This document shows positions 1 to 12,276 of a DNA stretch of 64,000 nucleotides, piece by piece. This stretch comes from Rotaria sordida (taxonomy: Eukaryota; Rotifera; Eurotatoria; Philodinida; Philodinidae), in NCBI GenBank assembly GCA_905250125.1, contig CAJNOL010000895.1:32052-96051 (forward strand). The letters run 5' to 3'. The position numbers and the translations under genes were made by a program. The notes under the pieces are model-generated. The model ran no database searches. It was not told where the DNA came from and was given only the letters and a program-made list of their open reading frames with translations. How positions within the stretch are numbered: the stretch's first letter is position 1; the number at the start of each line of letters is the position of its first letter.

Positions 1-3000
1 ATGCTTGAATGACTTTATTTACTTAGGAGTAAGCGATATTCTTGAACTGAACTGAGTCCTGCTTATACCAGTTCATTTTACGAGAGAAAACGCTGATACA
101 TTCTAGTCGACCATTTTGCTGTCAAGTGAGCCATACAATTGAACTGAACTCTGTTTAGAACAATTCGTATTTTAAGATACCTTTTCTGATATAAACGAGT
201 CACAGGTGTAGTAAATATTTGACAGAGATAATGGAATCAAACCCTTGTTATAAAAATTCATTTATCGAGTGATCGTTTACTGATGCAATTGTGCAGTATA
301 CTTTGGTTGGAAGTGAGTCATATAATTGAATAAAACGCTTGTTCTAAGAATTCAACTGTCAACAGATATTACGTTACACAATCGAATGGCACATTTCTGT
401 CCGCAGTGAGCGATATACTTGAATGGAACGCTCCTTAAAAGATTCCATTTATCAAGGAATATTCTCTAATATAACGGGATGAAGTGCTTCACTTGTAAGA
501 GAGTGATACTCTCGAATGGAACACTGGTTATAACAATTCAAATTTTGCGAGAACTTTGCTATTGTAATTCAGCGACATATGTTGTTATGAAGTCTATGAT
601 ACATTTGGATTGAATCATGTTTATAGAAATTCATTTTTCGAGAGATCTTTATTATTGTAATCTAGTAACACATTTCGATTCGAGGTCATATGTACACTTG
701 AATGGAATCCTTTTTATTACAATTCATTTGTCGAGAAACCTTTGCTGATAGAATTGAGTGATATAAGTAGCTACGATGTGAGGAAAATATCCGGATGAAA
801 TGTTTGTCTCAACCATTCATTAATCTAGAGATCTTTGTTGATGTTATCAAGTGGTATTCTTCGCTTGGGTGTAAGAAATATAATGAGATCGAATGCTTGT
901 TATAAGAATTCAATTGTCAACAAGTCTCACCTTATGAAATTAAGTGGCAGATTTCGCTTCGAAGTGCGCAATACGCTTGAATAGAACGCTAGTTAGAAGA
1001 ATTCGTATGTCACTGAATGTTTATTGATATGATGAAATGACTTGCTGCAGTTGCAAGGGAATGATACCGTTAAATGGGACACTGGTTTTAATAATTCATA
1101 TTTCGGGAGACCTTTGAATTGGTAATCTAATGGTAAATGCCGCTATGAAGTTCGTGATTCACTTGAATGAAACCCTTCTTATAATAATTTATGTTCCAAG
1201 AGACAGTTCCCGCCGTAATCTGGTTACAGATTTTTCTACGAAGTGATTGAAACACTTGAACGGGCCCGTGCTTATAGGAATTCATTTCTCGAGAGATCGT
1301 CGCTCATGTGATCGAATGACACGTGATCGTTCGATGTGAGCAAAATAGTTGGATGGAACTCTTGTTAAAACAATTCGTCTATCCAGAGATCTTTGCTGAT
1401 GTAATTGAGTTTCACATGTTGGTTGGAAGAAAGTGATAAAACTTGAATGGTACCCTTGTTATAAGTATTCATTTTTATAGTGATCTTTATTGACATAATC
1501 GAATAAGTGGCTTCATTTGGTAGCGAGTGATATCCTTGAATGGAGACCTCCTTAGAGCAATTCAATTGTGAGTAGATCTTTTCTTACCAAATGAAGTGGC
1601 AGATTTAGATTCAAAATGAGCCATTCACTTGAATGGAATCCTACTTATAGGAATTCATTTATCTAGAGATACTCTCTGATATAATGGAATGCAGGGTTTT
1701 ACTTATTAGTGAGTGATACCCTTGAATGGAAGGCTGGTTATACTAGTTCTTCTTTAGGGAGATCTTTACTATGTTATCTAATGACAGAATTCGCTACGAA
1801 GTGAGTCATACACTTGAATGGAATCGTCTTTATAGCAGTTCATTTGTCAGAAGATTTTTACTCCCGAAATAGAGTGTTACGCTTGAATATGATGTCATTG
1901 AAATTCTCAGATGGAACGCTTGTTATAAGAATTCATTTATCGAGAGATGTTTGCTGCTGTAATCAAGTTGCATGCTTTGTGACGTCGTACATGATACATT
2001 TGACTAGAACCCTTGTTGTAACAATTCAATTGTCAACATATCTCACCTCATATAATGAAGTGGTGCATTTCGATTCGAAGTGAGCCATACAATTGAATGA
2101 AATGATGGTTAAAAGAATTCATTTTTAACGAGATCTTTGTTAATATGACCAAATGACTGACTTCATTAGATAGTCAATGATACACATGAATGGAACTCTG
2201 GTTATAGTAATTCATTTTTCGAGAGATCTTTTCTAATGTCATATAGTTAAGATTTAGTCAGGACGTCAGTGATACACTTGAATGGAACCCTCGTTATAAG
2301 AATTCATTTATGAAGAGATCCTCGTTGGTTCAATCGATTAATACACTTGGTTACGATGGGAGCTAAATATTCAGATGGAATCCTTGTTGTAACAATTCAT
2401 CTATCGACAGACGATCATTAATGTAATTGAATTGCATACATCACTTGGAGGTATGCAACACTTTTGAATAGGACTCTTGTTAGAGCAATTCATTTGTCTA
2501 GAGATTTGTAATGATGAAATCAAGTGGCATATTTGTCTTCGAAGTGAACGGTTTGCTTGAACGGGATCCTGGTTGTAAGAGTTCCTATATGGAGGAATCT
2601 CTAGTGATATGATCGAATAATTTCCTTTAGTTTGATGTGCGTAAAGCACTTGAATGAAGCTTTTCTTATAGTAATTCGGTTTTTGAGAGATCTCTGTTTA
2701 TGCAACCCAATGACACACTCTGGTACCAAGTCAATGCTACACTTGAATGGAACCCTAGTTATTACAGTTCATAAATCGAGAGATCTTTGCTAGTATAATT
2801 AAGTGGCACAGATTGCTATGATGTAAGCGATACATTTAAACGGCGCTTTTCTGACAAGTATTCATTTAACGAGAGATCCTTGTTGGTGCAATCAAGTGAC
2901 ACGGAACGGTACAATGCGAGCGACACATCTAAACGGCACTTTTATGACAAGTATTCATTTAACGAGAGATTCTTGTTGGTGTAATCAAGTGACACAGATC

Positions 3001-4700
3001 GGCACAATGCGAGTGACGCACCTAAATGGACCTTTAATGATAAGAATTCATTTATTCCGACACATGTGTTGGTGTAAGGAAGGGATACAGTTTGCTATGA
3101 AGTGAGTGATTCACGTGAATGAACTCGGTTTAGAAAGATTCATTGATGAAGTGATCTTCAGCAAGATGATTGAATTATTTCCTTTTCACAAAAAGTAAAT
3201 GTATTTGCTGAATGGAAGATTACTTAAAACGATTCATTGATCAGATGATCTCCTGTAATCATGTGAGTTGGTGTTATTTGCTTCGAAGAAGCGATATACT
3301 TGAAGAAAACATTTGTTGTTTCTAATAAATTACCCCGTGCGATTGCGTTATTTTGCCTCATTTCAAAATCCTACTGAGTGTGAATAGGATAGTTGAAGAA
3401 ATTCTTGATTAGAATGATTCGTACTCAGTACACATTCTGAATGATGAAATACACTCAAGCTGTATTTTGGAGTGAAGGAAGTATTTGAATCGTGTCCTAT
3501 TCGAATTTGTACACTGACTTTGTGATAATCGACCATCCAGAACTTCGAGAAGTTTACAACATTGTAGAACAATAATTAAATGCATTCATACTTAGTATGA
3601 TTCATCAACCATTCGATTGTCAATCATGTAAACTAGCATCTCATTGCTTTTAAAGCGAATAGTACATTTGATCAATAGGTTTCAAGCGGTTCCGGTGTAG
3701 TTATTTGATTTTTATGTATTTCTTGATATGCCTCAAGATATTAACGTTCGAGAACAGTTCAATCGACTATTTGAATAGATTCACTGTCTCGCTCATTCAT
3801 TTTCTGAAACATCATGTTTCATATAAATAAAGCTAACTCTTGATTTTACAACGAGATTGATCAGAACGGCTTTGTTTTGCTTAGAATAATTCCCATACCA
3901 TGAATCCATCAATCTTGTGTCCATCTAACGTTCATTGCTATAGAATAAAATAATTGAATATGATTTTCGTAAGGATATTTCGTATACTGTGCGCTGCTTG
4001 ATTACAACTTCTAATGTTAGCGATCGCTTCAGAATGAAATAATTGGATACTATTTTCGTTACAATAATTCATATATTATATACTATTCAGTCTTACATTA
4101 TATTGTCATCAATTGCCGGAGAGTAAAAATAACTGAACATGACTTTAATTAAAATGATTCTCTTGTAGTGTGATCCTCTAATCTGACTTCTATAGTTTAT
4201 TTTCGGCTTAGAATTGCGTAAAAATGAATAAATCTATTGTTATCGCTCTGTATTTTTTGTGTAGACCTTTATTGTGGGACGAGTCATTATATTTTGGTTT
4301 AATGAGAATTATATATATGAACAGAAAGCTAACAATTAGAACGATTCGTTTGTCCAGTAATATTCGGCGGCATGATCCAGAAACTTACTTTGGTTTGAAG
4401 TGTTCGGTATATTTGAACAAAGCTATCCTTTTAATTATAATGATCCATAAACTGTATGGTCTAGTGCTCCATGATGAGCTTTCATATTATGTTCTTGATG
4501 AGTTATATAATTGAAAAACTCCTTAGTTGAAACCAGTCATTCATGATGTATTCATTATTTGACAGGTAAATGATGTGTAGGACTTTGTTCCGAACAATTT
4601 TTTGAATGTATATTTTATCAAAAATATTCGCCTAGTATATAAGCTGTGTTATTTGATTAATGCACAATCGTTGCTTCAACATCACTGATATACTTGAATA
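1..4700. repeat. Diverged 93-bp satellite array
   Basis: A tandem array with a unit of about 93 bp. The period is exact between 2838, 2931 and 3024, where the same A-rich landmark recurs. Each unit holds a 'cttgaatggaacc' block, a 'gaattcattt' block, a 'cgagagatctttg' block and a 'gaagtgagtgata' block. Copies are well separated in sequence and become hard to see after about 3300; traces such as 'gaataggatacttgtt' persist to about 4900. Roughly 50 units fit. Because 93 is a multiple of three, several short ORFs with a 31-residue period arise here; I do not consider them genes. Confidence 0.85.
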
Positions 4701-6030
4701 GAGTTATGTTTAGATTTATTCAGTTTCGGGATAATTTCTTTTCTTCCTAATAACGACAGAAGTTTTCTCTCGCGGTTAATGAAATACATGAGAGAACAGA
4801 TTGTTGCCTTTGTTCATTTACCTAGTAACTAGTAATTAGATAACAAACTTTATATTCAGTTTCAAGTATTTACTATATATTGAATAGGATACTTGTTAAA
4901 AACATTCAGAATATGGACAATTTTCAATTACATGATGCTTGCTATGACTTACTTCAAAATAAGCATTAAATTGGAATATAAATGTTGCTATGGTTATTCA
5001 TGCGATATGCAATCAATGATGTGATGTTATGTTAATGATTGATCATCAAGTTTACAACTAACGTGAACAAATTCTAGTTAGACACCATACTACTAAACAC
5101 TATACGCAACATTGGTCAAGTGGCCTCGAACATTACCTACTCTCGTTTGACTTCTTTATATATCATTATCAAAATTCTTATTTTCATAGACTATTGATGT
5201 TATATAAACATAATCTAATCTTAAAGAGCCCTTGTGTCAGTTGTACTTATGAAAAGATTTTTTTCAGTTTTTGAAAATTTTATCTAACACAAGCTCTAAT
5301 TGAGTTTAGATTATTTTCATGTAACGTAAAATATTTGCAAAATGAAGTTTTTGTTTGGAAAATAAAATTTGTATGAAGTTACTAATTCATGATAAAGATT
5401 TTCTTCGTAGCTAGTCTTCTCATTCTTAATTGCGTCGTTTGGCTTTATCTCTTTTTTTTTGTTACACTATATATCGTGTTTTTTTTTCTTTTAAGATTTG
5501 TTTTTTGCATTAAATCATCAGTCTTTTGTGCTTCAACATTGTCAATAAATATTCTATATGAGGATGTGGAGTATGTGTGGGGTATAGGTGTGAGTGGGCG
5601 TTGGTGTATGTTTTCTTTTCACTCACACCCGAAAATGCACTGCTAGAAAACTATCCAACTCAAAGAAGATTAGATCTTCGTCTCGAACTGGAGAAACAGT
5701 AGTGTTTGAGATAGCATGCACTCAAGTTCTAGTGGCTAAGAGCTTCCGAGCTTGTTTCGAACTGATAGCAGAAGTGTAGCTCACTGCAGTAAAAAATTTT
5801 GAGTCTGACAATGATCTAAGAGGTCCATGTAAATACCAAAGTGACTTTTATGATAAAATTAGTAGAAGCGGTTCTTTTAGACTTAAAGCCACCAATTTAG
5901 ACGGCTCTACATCATTTGACAAGAATATAACACTTCAGAAAAAATATGTAACAATGTCACGTTTGTTTTTTTTGCTTCTCTTACGCTAGTAATTATAGTT
6001 AGAAGTAGGGGTGGGATATTTACTGTACTT
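4701..6030. other. Gene-free AT-rich stretch
   Basis: No convincing coding region. It holds the fading edge of the satellite and, at 5568-5631, a G-rich/C-rich hairpin listed separately. Short ORFs at 5389-5779 are low-complexity or overlap that hairpin. Confidence 0.5.
5568..5631. repeat. Telomere-like G-rich hairpin
   Basis: A GT-rich arm (about 5570-5612, with 'gtgtggggtataggtgtgag') is followed after a short spacer by the complementary arm 'cactcacaccc'. It belongs to a dispersed set of inverted TGTGGG-like tracts seen through the window. Confidence 0.55.
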
Positions 6031-6032
6031 TT

Positions 6033-6262
6033 TAGTTACTTAGTTACTAGTAAATAGTAACTACATAGTTACTTAGTTACTAGTAAATAGTAACTACATA
6101 GTTACTTAGTTACTAGTAAATAGTAACTACATAGTTACTTAGTTACTAGTAAATAGTAGCTACATAGTTACTTAGTTACTAGTAAATAGTAACTATATAG
6201 TTACTTAGTTGCTAGTAAATAGTAACTACATAGTTACTTAGTTACTAGTAACTAAGTAGCTA
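6033..6262. repeat. 33-bp tandem repeat, about 7 copies
   Basis: Near-identical 33-bp units built from 'tagttacttagttactag' and 'taaatagtaactaca'. Each unit contains imperfect palindromes of AGTTACTAGTAACT type, so single strands could fold. Copies differ at only one or two positions, which indicates recent amplification. The array runs straight into the hairpin at 6261-6322. Confidence 0.9.
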
Positions 6263-6322
6263 TGTGGGTGTGGGTGTGTGTTCGTATGCTTAGATTTTTT
6301 AGCTATATCCACACCCACACCC
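6261..6322. repeat. Telomere-like G-rich hairpin
   Basis: The left arm 'agctatgtgggtgtgggtg' (about 6258-6276) pairs with 'ccacacccacaccc' (6309-6322) across a loop of about 30 bp. Same dispersed family as 5568, 11163, 17880 and 43481. Confidence 0.65.
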
Positions 6323-6692
6323 TTTCTTTCTCTCATAGGAAGAGTGAAACAGACGACAAGCACATATGCCTTTTGTTTGCTTAACGACAACATATCACAA
6401 TGAAATTACTAGTGGAAGGTAGGATTGAATCTGACAAAACTTAAGGCGTTGTTATTTTTAAAATAAATTGTTGGACATTATTCATTTTCTACTTTTCATG
6501 AGATTAAAACTATGGTTCATGAAAATTACAGCTGTAGTACAAAGAGACTTTTTAACTCTCCCTCTTCTAGAGAGTTTTTAAGAATTTTGATGAATATTGA
6601 ACAAATACTGAAACTTGAGCAGGTGAAGAATTTCTATCTTTAATTTCTTTTTAGCAAAGAAAGAAGTTTTCAATCAAGCTGTGTTTATCATC

Positions 6693-7421
6693 ATGCGATC
6701 GAAAAAAACAATTAATGTAAAATACCCACCTACCTTCAGAAGTATTTTTATTCTTATCATCAATAACATATTGATTATATCAGTATATTATCTTTTAACA
6801 ACGTCTAATATGTTTTGTTTCTTTGAATCAACGCCTGGTTATGTGATCAGTTTATCTGGCCATGATAAAAGAGTGTCTGCTGTTACTACATTGTTCAAAG
6901 CATACGCCAACCTTTCGCTTTGCCCTTATTATGGTATCGATGAGAGCATATATTACGAGTCAGATCAAGAAAATCATCGAACACTAGGAGAACGAGGAGT
7001 GCGTGATACAATGAAGAATTTTTTCTCAATGGTTCTTCATCATAAATATGAGCAAGTGTTTGTCTTTGATGACGATACTATTCCACATCTTAACTTTTCT
7101 ACCCTATTTAATAAATTATCTGATCGATGTCGTCAAGCTGATGCACTATTATTAGGTGCTGCTATTAATCATAAAAGTCGAGAACAATGGCCAAGTGGTA
7201 GTTGCTTCGATGCTGATTCAAGAACTTATGGTTCGTTTGCATTACTCGTCAAAAAATCTGCATTCGTACCTATTCTCGATTGGTTAAGAACAGGTGAAGA
7301 GGCTCCATTTGATACGGTCTACGGACATCTAAGAAAACGAGGTATTAATGTTCGAGTTGCATATCCACCATTCTTAGTAATACCAGATGTATCTCATCCA
7401 TCGCTTGTCAATAAATACTGA
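6693..7421 (+). CDS. Type II membrane glycosyltransferase-like protein, interrupted by TGA
   Basis: Predicted Golgi/ER type II protein. A short basic cytoplasmic tail is followed by one membrane helix (about residues 18-40) and a luminal domain that opens with 'PGYVISLSGHDKRV', resembling the start of GT25/LPS-type glycosyltransferases. An acidic 'VFVFDDDTIPH' motif (about residue 130) is a plausible metal/nucleotide-sugar DxD site. I chose the ATG at 6693; the frame is open a little upstream only through GTG. The TGA at 7419-7421 is followed in the same frame by 28 more sensible codons to a second TGA at 7506, including 'DQYSVEERAAMHGWHLEDY', so the natural C-terminus was probably at 7508 and this copy is truncated. 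No intron is seen. Family assignment is inferred from motifs only. Confidence 0.6.
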   Translation: MRSKKTINVKYPPTFRSIFILIINNILIISVYYLLTTSNMFCFFESTPGYVISLSGHDKRVSAVTTLFKAYANLSLCPYYGIDESIYYESDQENHRTLGERGVRDTMKNFFSMVLHHKYEQVFVFDDDTIPHLNFSTLFNKLSDRCRQADALLLGAAINHKSREQWPSGSCFDADSRTYGSFALLVKKSAFVPILDWLRTGEEAPFDTVYGHLRKRGINVRVAYPPFLVIPDVSHPSLVNKY

Positions 7422-7599
7422 ATGATTGATCAATATAGTGTTGAAGAACGAGCTGCAATGCATGGCTGGCATTTAGAGGACTATCCTATGTCTGTAATAT
7501 CTGTTTGATTATGTGCAACACAACGAACTATGCATATAGATTTTTTGATTAGATTAATAAAATTGGAAGTAATTTATTTCTGAAAAAACGCATCTTATA

Positions 7600-8060
7600 T
7601 GTTCGTCAAATGTTCATGTACTTCTGAATCCTGTTTTTCAATAGTACGTAAGATTAAATCGACATATAGTCTGTTGAACCGCTGTTCTAAACTCATCCAT
7701 ATATTTTTGAACGAGATAAAGTAACTGATTGAAAATAGTAAAGGGTCATGTGTTGGTTTCATACATCCTTTATAAAATGGAATGATCGAATGAGGTTAAC
7801 TCAATAATACGATCAGGTATGGGGCCCATAATAGATGCTTATGATGGCTCAGTTTCTGTCGTAAACATTGTCCGAATAATACTGTAGGCTGCTCATTAGA
7901 ACGAGTACGAACTATTGATGCAATAATAACGACCGCGCAAATGAAATAAATTAATAACAAAGTTATATATATCAAAAGATGATGAAGAGGATCAGGAGAT
8001 ATGTACAAGTTGTAAATAAAAGAGTAATGACAATCATCGGTTTATCAATTCGTTTATTTT
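7600..8060 (-). pseudogene. Rhodopsin-type GPCR fragment (decayed)
   Basis: The reading frame at 7796-8008 has a hydrophobic helix ('YITLLLIYFICAVVIIASIV'), a basic loop with 'LRQKLSHHKHLLWAPYLIVLL', and after a TAA stop continues in frame with 'FYKGCMKPTHDPLLFSISYF'. The order helix, basic loop, helix, short loop, helix resembles TM5-TM7 of the expanded peptide-GPCR families of rotifers. The N-terminal helices and a start codon are missing and at least one stop interrupts the frame, so I call it a remnant. It lies between the glycosyltransferase and the secreted-protein gene and probably has no function. Confidence 0.5.
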
Positions 8061-8323
8061 TAGCTTTGTTAAAATTAACACCGTTCAATAGGTACACATA
8101 TATTCGGTCACTCGTTTGTCGCTAAAAGAGCCTTGATATTGGAAGTACACAACGATCGATTGGTAAGTATTCCCTTTTAAGATAGAAGAAGAGTCTAAAA
8201 TTTGATTTTGAAAACAATTATCAAACATAGCAGATAAAGAATTAAGAATATCTTTTATTTATGTTCTGAAAATAATTAATCAAAGCAATCTTTTTTTCAA
8301 ATAAAGTCAAATAATTTATCTCT

Positions 8324-9295
8324 TTAATGAACGAATTGTTTTACAAACCACCCATACGAATTATATTGTGTTTTCGTAAGAAGAATCCTGTCTGCTTGTG
8401 ACGTATCCACATCAACATAAGAAATACCTTCATAAAGAGGCCAACTTAATTGAATTGATGCATAAAATATCTTTTCCCCAATATCAAATGCTGAAAGTGA
8501 AGTAACAGTAAGTTCTGGATCTTCAGAAATTATTCCAACAACTTTACTAATTCCACCTAATGTTCTATTTAAAATTCCGATTGAAGAAACAACTCTCTCA
8601 GTTACATTTATATATGTTGTATACATAGTAAATGTTTTATAATCAAATTTCATACTAATCGGAGAATAATTAATTTTTGCTTTCCAATCTACACCACCTT
8701 GATTACTTGTATTAACACCAACATATACAAATTGTTGATCTTCAATCATCATAAGAAAATATTTTCTACAAATTGGACAATAACTTGACATATGAGTTGG
8801 TTTACTATCTTGAATTGTTCCTAAAACTTCTTTAATATTTCCATTATTTGTATCAATTTCTGCAAGTAATGTTACGTTTTCATTAACAGTTTCAATATGT
8901 GCAAATAATTGTTTTTGAAATATATCAAATTGAAGAGAAATAATTGTATTTGATATTGATTTAAATGTTGATATTAAATTACCACTTGTTGCATTAATAA
9001 CACTTAAAATGGTTTTACTTTCATTATTTGGTGCTGCCATATAAATAACATCATTATTTGGATCATATGTTAAAGGTAAAAGAGGATATTTTATATTTTT
9101 AGGATTTCCAACATCATTAATATTTAATGAATTGGTAATATTAAATTGTGATGTATCAATATTGAGTGATCCATAACAAACATGTGTTTGATCAGAATCA
9201 GAAAATAAACCATGAAGAATACGTGGTGGATCTTGTTCAGCTAAACAATTTGATATTACCACAAATATGATAAAGAAAAGAAGATAGATTTTCAT
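8324..9295 (-). CDS. Secreted glycoprotein-like protein, possible beta-propeller
   Basis: An intronless ORF of 323 codons with a clear signal peptide: a basic start, hydrophobic 'IYLLFFIIFVVIS', then 'NCLAEQ' as a likely cleavage region. The mature part has many N-x-S/T sequons (NITN, NESK, NATS, NVTL, NTSN, NVTE, NRTL), consistent with an extracellular glycoprotein. Short beta-type segments recur with phrases such as 'PLTYDPNNDVIYMAA', 'SLQFDIFQKQLFAHI' and 'SMKFDYKTFTMYTTY', spaced about 45-60 residues apart, as in propeller blades. There is no transmembrane helix after the signal. I do not recognise a named family. The ATG at 9293-9295 is the only sensible start. Neighbours give no functional clue. 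Confidence 0.75.
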   Translation of the reverse strand: MKIYLLFFIIFVVISNCLAEQDPPRILHGLFSDSDQTHVCYGSLNIDTSQFNITNSLNINDVGNPKNIKYPLLPLTYDPNNDVIYMAAPNNESKTILSVINATSGNLISTFKSISNTIISLQFDIFQKQLFAHIETVNENVTLLAEIDTNNGNIKEVLGTIQDSKPTHMSSYCPICRKYFLMMIEDQQFVYVGVNTSNQGGVDWKAKINYSPISMKFDYKTFTMYTTYINVTERVVSSIGILNRTLGGISKVVGIISEDPELTVTSLSAFDIGEKIFYASIQLSWPLYEGISYVDVDTSQADRILLTKTQYNSYGWFVKQFVH

Positions 9296-11160
9296 TTTTT
9301 TTCGAAATATCTACTCTTTATTCACAGATATCTTGTTAAATTAGAAAGTAAAATGTAATGTCGCAATCGTATTTTGCTTTTTTTTTTATATACTTTAAAC
9401 TTGTTGTCTTTTTTCTTTCTTTATGTGGCAAGAACTATTCGCATAATACTGTATCACCATGTGGTAAAGATTATTTTCTATGATAATGAAAAGAACGAAA
9501 AATAAAAAAGCAGAGTAATGATGATTAGAAGAAAACTTTTTACCGCTGAAAAGCTAGTTCAATTTTCTACAAAATTTGCTCTAAGGGCATTTGATTTGCA
9601 GAGAAAATTTCTTAGATATTAAAACTTAAAAATAGCATTCCAAATTTAGGATCTTTTCATGTAACAGCATTATTCAGCTGAAAAACTTCGTTTTTATAAC
9701 ATAAATAGAGTATGATGAGCTGCATCGAATGGCGTTTGAACGAATTTTTTAGTTATCAAAGTTTGTGAGATAATTGAAAACAAAATATCCGAAAGTGTAT
9801 GAGCGTTACTTCTAGACAATCTCTAAAAAAACCTGTTTCGTTTTACATTGGTGCCATGTTGAGAAATGTTCTTCAATGAGAAAGACAGTTTTTTTATCGA
9901 CAAAAATAGAACGATAAAGCATTTTGCAGGACAATTAAAATTTACTGTAAATTGTTCAGATTCTTATATGAAAGCAAAATATCTCTTTGCTTTGATAACT
10001 ATTTTTCTACAACTTCACACTAGAGTGAAGTGAAGAAGTACCAATACTTAAAAACAGTAATAACAGTGTACGATTGTAATAGACTGGTTTTAGTTCTGAT
10101 CTCGTTGGGATTGAGAAAGTATTTCTTCTTTGATAGATTTTGGTATGTTCATCGAGGTATGAGTAAAGAGAAGAACTTCATCCACTCATCCCAACTTGAC
10201 TTATTCTAAAAAAATAACTTGAATGCTCGCTGTTTGAAGTGAAGAAATTCGACGAATTTTCGTTTGTTTAGATTAATTCGGCTCATTTTCTTACCAATTC
10301 ATTGAAATAAGAAATTCATCAAATTCTTTTTTTTCTCTTTAAAATATTCAAAGCCCAATCGAATTTTAATTTAAATTACGTAAATCCATCTGTTGACTTC
10401 TTCCAATTTTCTCCATTGCTCATCACTTTAGATAATTCCTTTTTAGATCCAGGAACAATAATTATCATTTAATCATTGTCACATTTTTAACACTAACAAT
10501 TAACATGGAGTTCGTTTATACACAACAACGAATAAAAAGATTCTGTCCGCATGCATCGTAGTTGTACTTTTTGGTTTTAGAACAATTCGAATTATTTGTC
10601 AATCGATGAAATTATATATTCATGATTGCAGTAGATGAGTCATCTATAAAATAAAAATGTATTTGTATTTAGATTTTGAAATATTTTTTATTGAATTTCA
10701 ATAGAACAGATGTATGTCAAGTTACTTTTCGATACAACGATAATAGTTTGGAAAAATATTTAATTCAATGTGTCTGTTCACCATAGTATGCATTCAAGTT
10801 ATTCTTTGTTGTCCAATATAGAATTATTTTACAATCTAAATTTACAAATAGAACATACGTGACAAATTAAAAAATAATCTCACCATACTGTTTGAGTCCA
10901 TTAGCAACAATTACCTTGCATTATATTGACATATATTCAATTAAACTAGATGTATTGTTCATCAATAATTCAACCATTTCTTAAATAAAAACCATTGTAT
11001 GAATAAAAATAAATAAAACTTTTTATTATTTTCATTAGGTTTTATAATTATTAATCTTTATTCCGACTTCTGCCCTATCTAATTTACGTTAGATAAACCA
11101 TATTAATTCGTTGGCTTTTGCTTTTCAAACACCTTCAATCTTTCCCACGATTCTAAATGT
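9296..11160. other. Gene-free AT-rich stretch
   Basis: About 1.9 kb without an ORF over 60 codons, a recognisable RNA gene or a clear repeat. Homopolymer A/T runs only. Confidence 0.5.
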
Positions 11161-11162
11161 TT

Positions 11163-11206
11163 GCAGGGTGTGGGTGTTTTGATCCTCTCATCGTCAATAC
11201 CCACAT
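11163..11206. repeat. Telomere-like hairpin abutting a TIR element
   Basis: 'gcagggtgtgggtgttttg' and 'caatacccacat' form a short hairpin. The hAT-like element at 11207 begins directly at its right arm. Confidence 0.5.
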
Positions 11207-12276
11207 CAGAGTTGCAACCGGTAGGGTTTTTTCCTTACCGGTACCGGTACCGGTCTAACTGATCAGACCGGACCAGATCGGCCGGTATACCGATATAAAT
11301 TATTCTTCTGTTTTCTGACCCTATAACACTCAAATCAACACCTGGATGAGTCATATATTCCTTCTAATCACTACAGCTATGATATGAAAGTACTACTTCG
11401 CCACTGCAGTGCTTTTTACTATTTGCTTTCATATGTTTTCTGTTTCTCGATATCTATTGATGAACACAAAAGTTCATACAACCATAAATTCTATGTGAAT
11501 TTTGCACTTTGATTAACTATTCATCAAATATGGGCTCTATTTACTGCTCGTATGCTATACTCGCTTTGTCATCTTTCGTGTCTGTGAGGACTATATGCAA
11601 TAAATAATAGGAAATACAAATCCATGATAAACTACAATGCTAAACAATTAATCATTTGATTTTATTTCAACAACACTCATGTGGTTCAGAAAACGGCATT
11701 TTGTCGGTTAAAACAGTTCTTATTGGCCAAAACTACCGTTTATCATACCTAAACGTCGTTTCAGAATAGAAAACAGCTGGAAATTGATCTTTGTAAACGC
11801 TACGGAAACGTGTTTGTATGCATTCGAGCTTATATACACATAATAACATTTCTGTGTTGTTTAAGAAGGTCAATATCCAGCTATTTTCTTTTCTGAAACG
11901 ACGTTTAGTTATGATAAACGTTAGTTTTGGCCAATAAAAACTGTTTTAAATGATAAAATGCCGTTCCTTGAACTATGTGGGCAAAACATCGTACCCACAT
12001 GGATTGGATAAATATAAAAACATCCATGACAAATTTTGACTCAATAGGATAGTTTGATACAATTTTCTTTACCGAAATAGTCTTCGACATTAGTAAAAAG
12101 TTTTTGATGTTCGAAGAAAATCACCTTTTTGATCATTTTTTCGGAAAAAAATGGGGAAAAATTAAAAAAAAAATCAGACCGGACCGGTAAAGAAAAAGTT
12201 GGTTCTACCAACCGGTAAGGAATCTTCTACCGGACCGGACGGAACCGGCCGATCTGCCAGTCCGGTTACAACTCTG
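11207..12276. mobile_element. hAT-like non-autonomous element with ACCGG-rich ends
   Basis: Terminal inverted repeats CAGAGTTGCAACCGG (11207) and its near complement ending at 12276, with one mismatch. Both subterminal regions (11216-11290 and 12176-12265) are packed with ACCGG/CCGGT motifs, as expected for hAT transposase binding. The centre is itself an inverted repeat: about 11690-11775 ('cggcattttgtcggttaaaa' side) pairs with 11886-11975. No transposase ORF is present. I could not find an 8-bp target duplication; the flanks are ACCCACAT and CTTTACAG. Family assignment rests on the TIR style. Confidence 0.7.

Noticed and set aside
1365..4514. Several 60-96-codon ORFs on both strands
   Set aside because: They lie in the 93-bp satellite and repeat with a 31-residue period because the unit is divisible by three; no domain and no splice structure.
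7419..7421. Selenocysteine or stop-codon reassignment at the TGA
   Set aside because: Other genes in the window use TGA, TAA and TAG as breaks or normal ends, no SECIS-like hairpin is seen, and the next codons fit simple truncation better.
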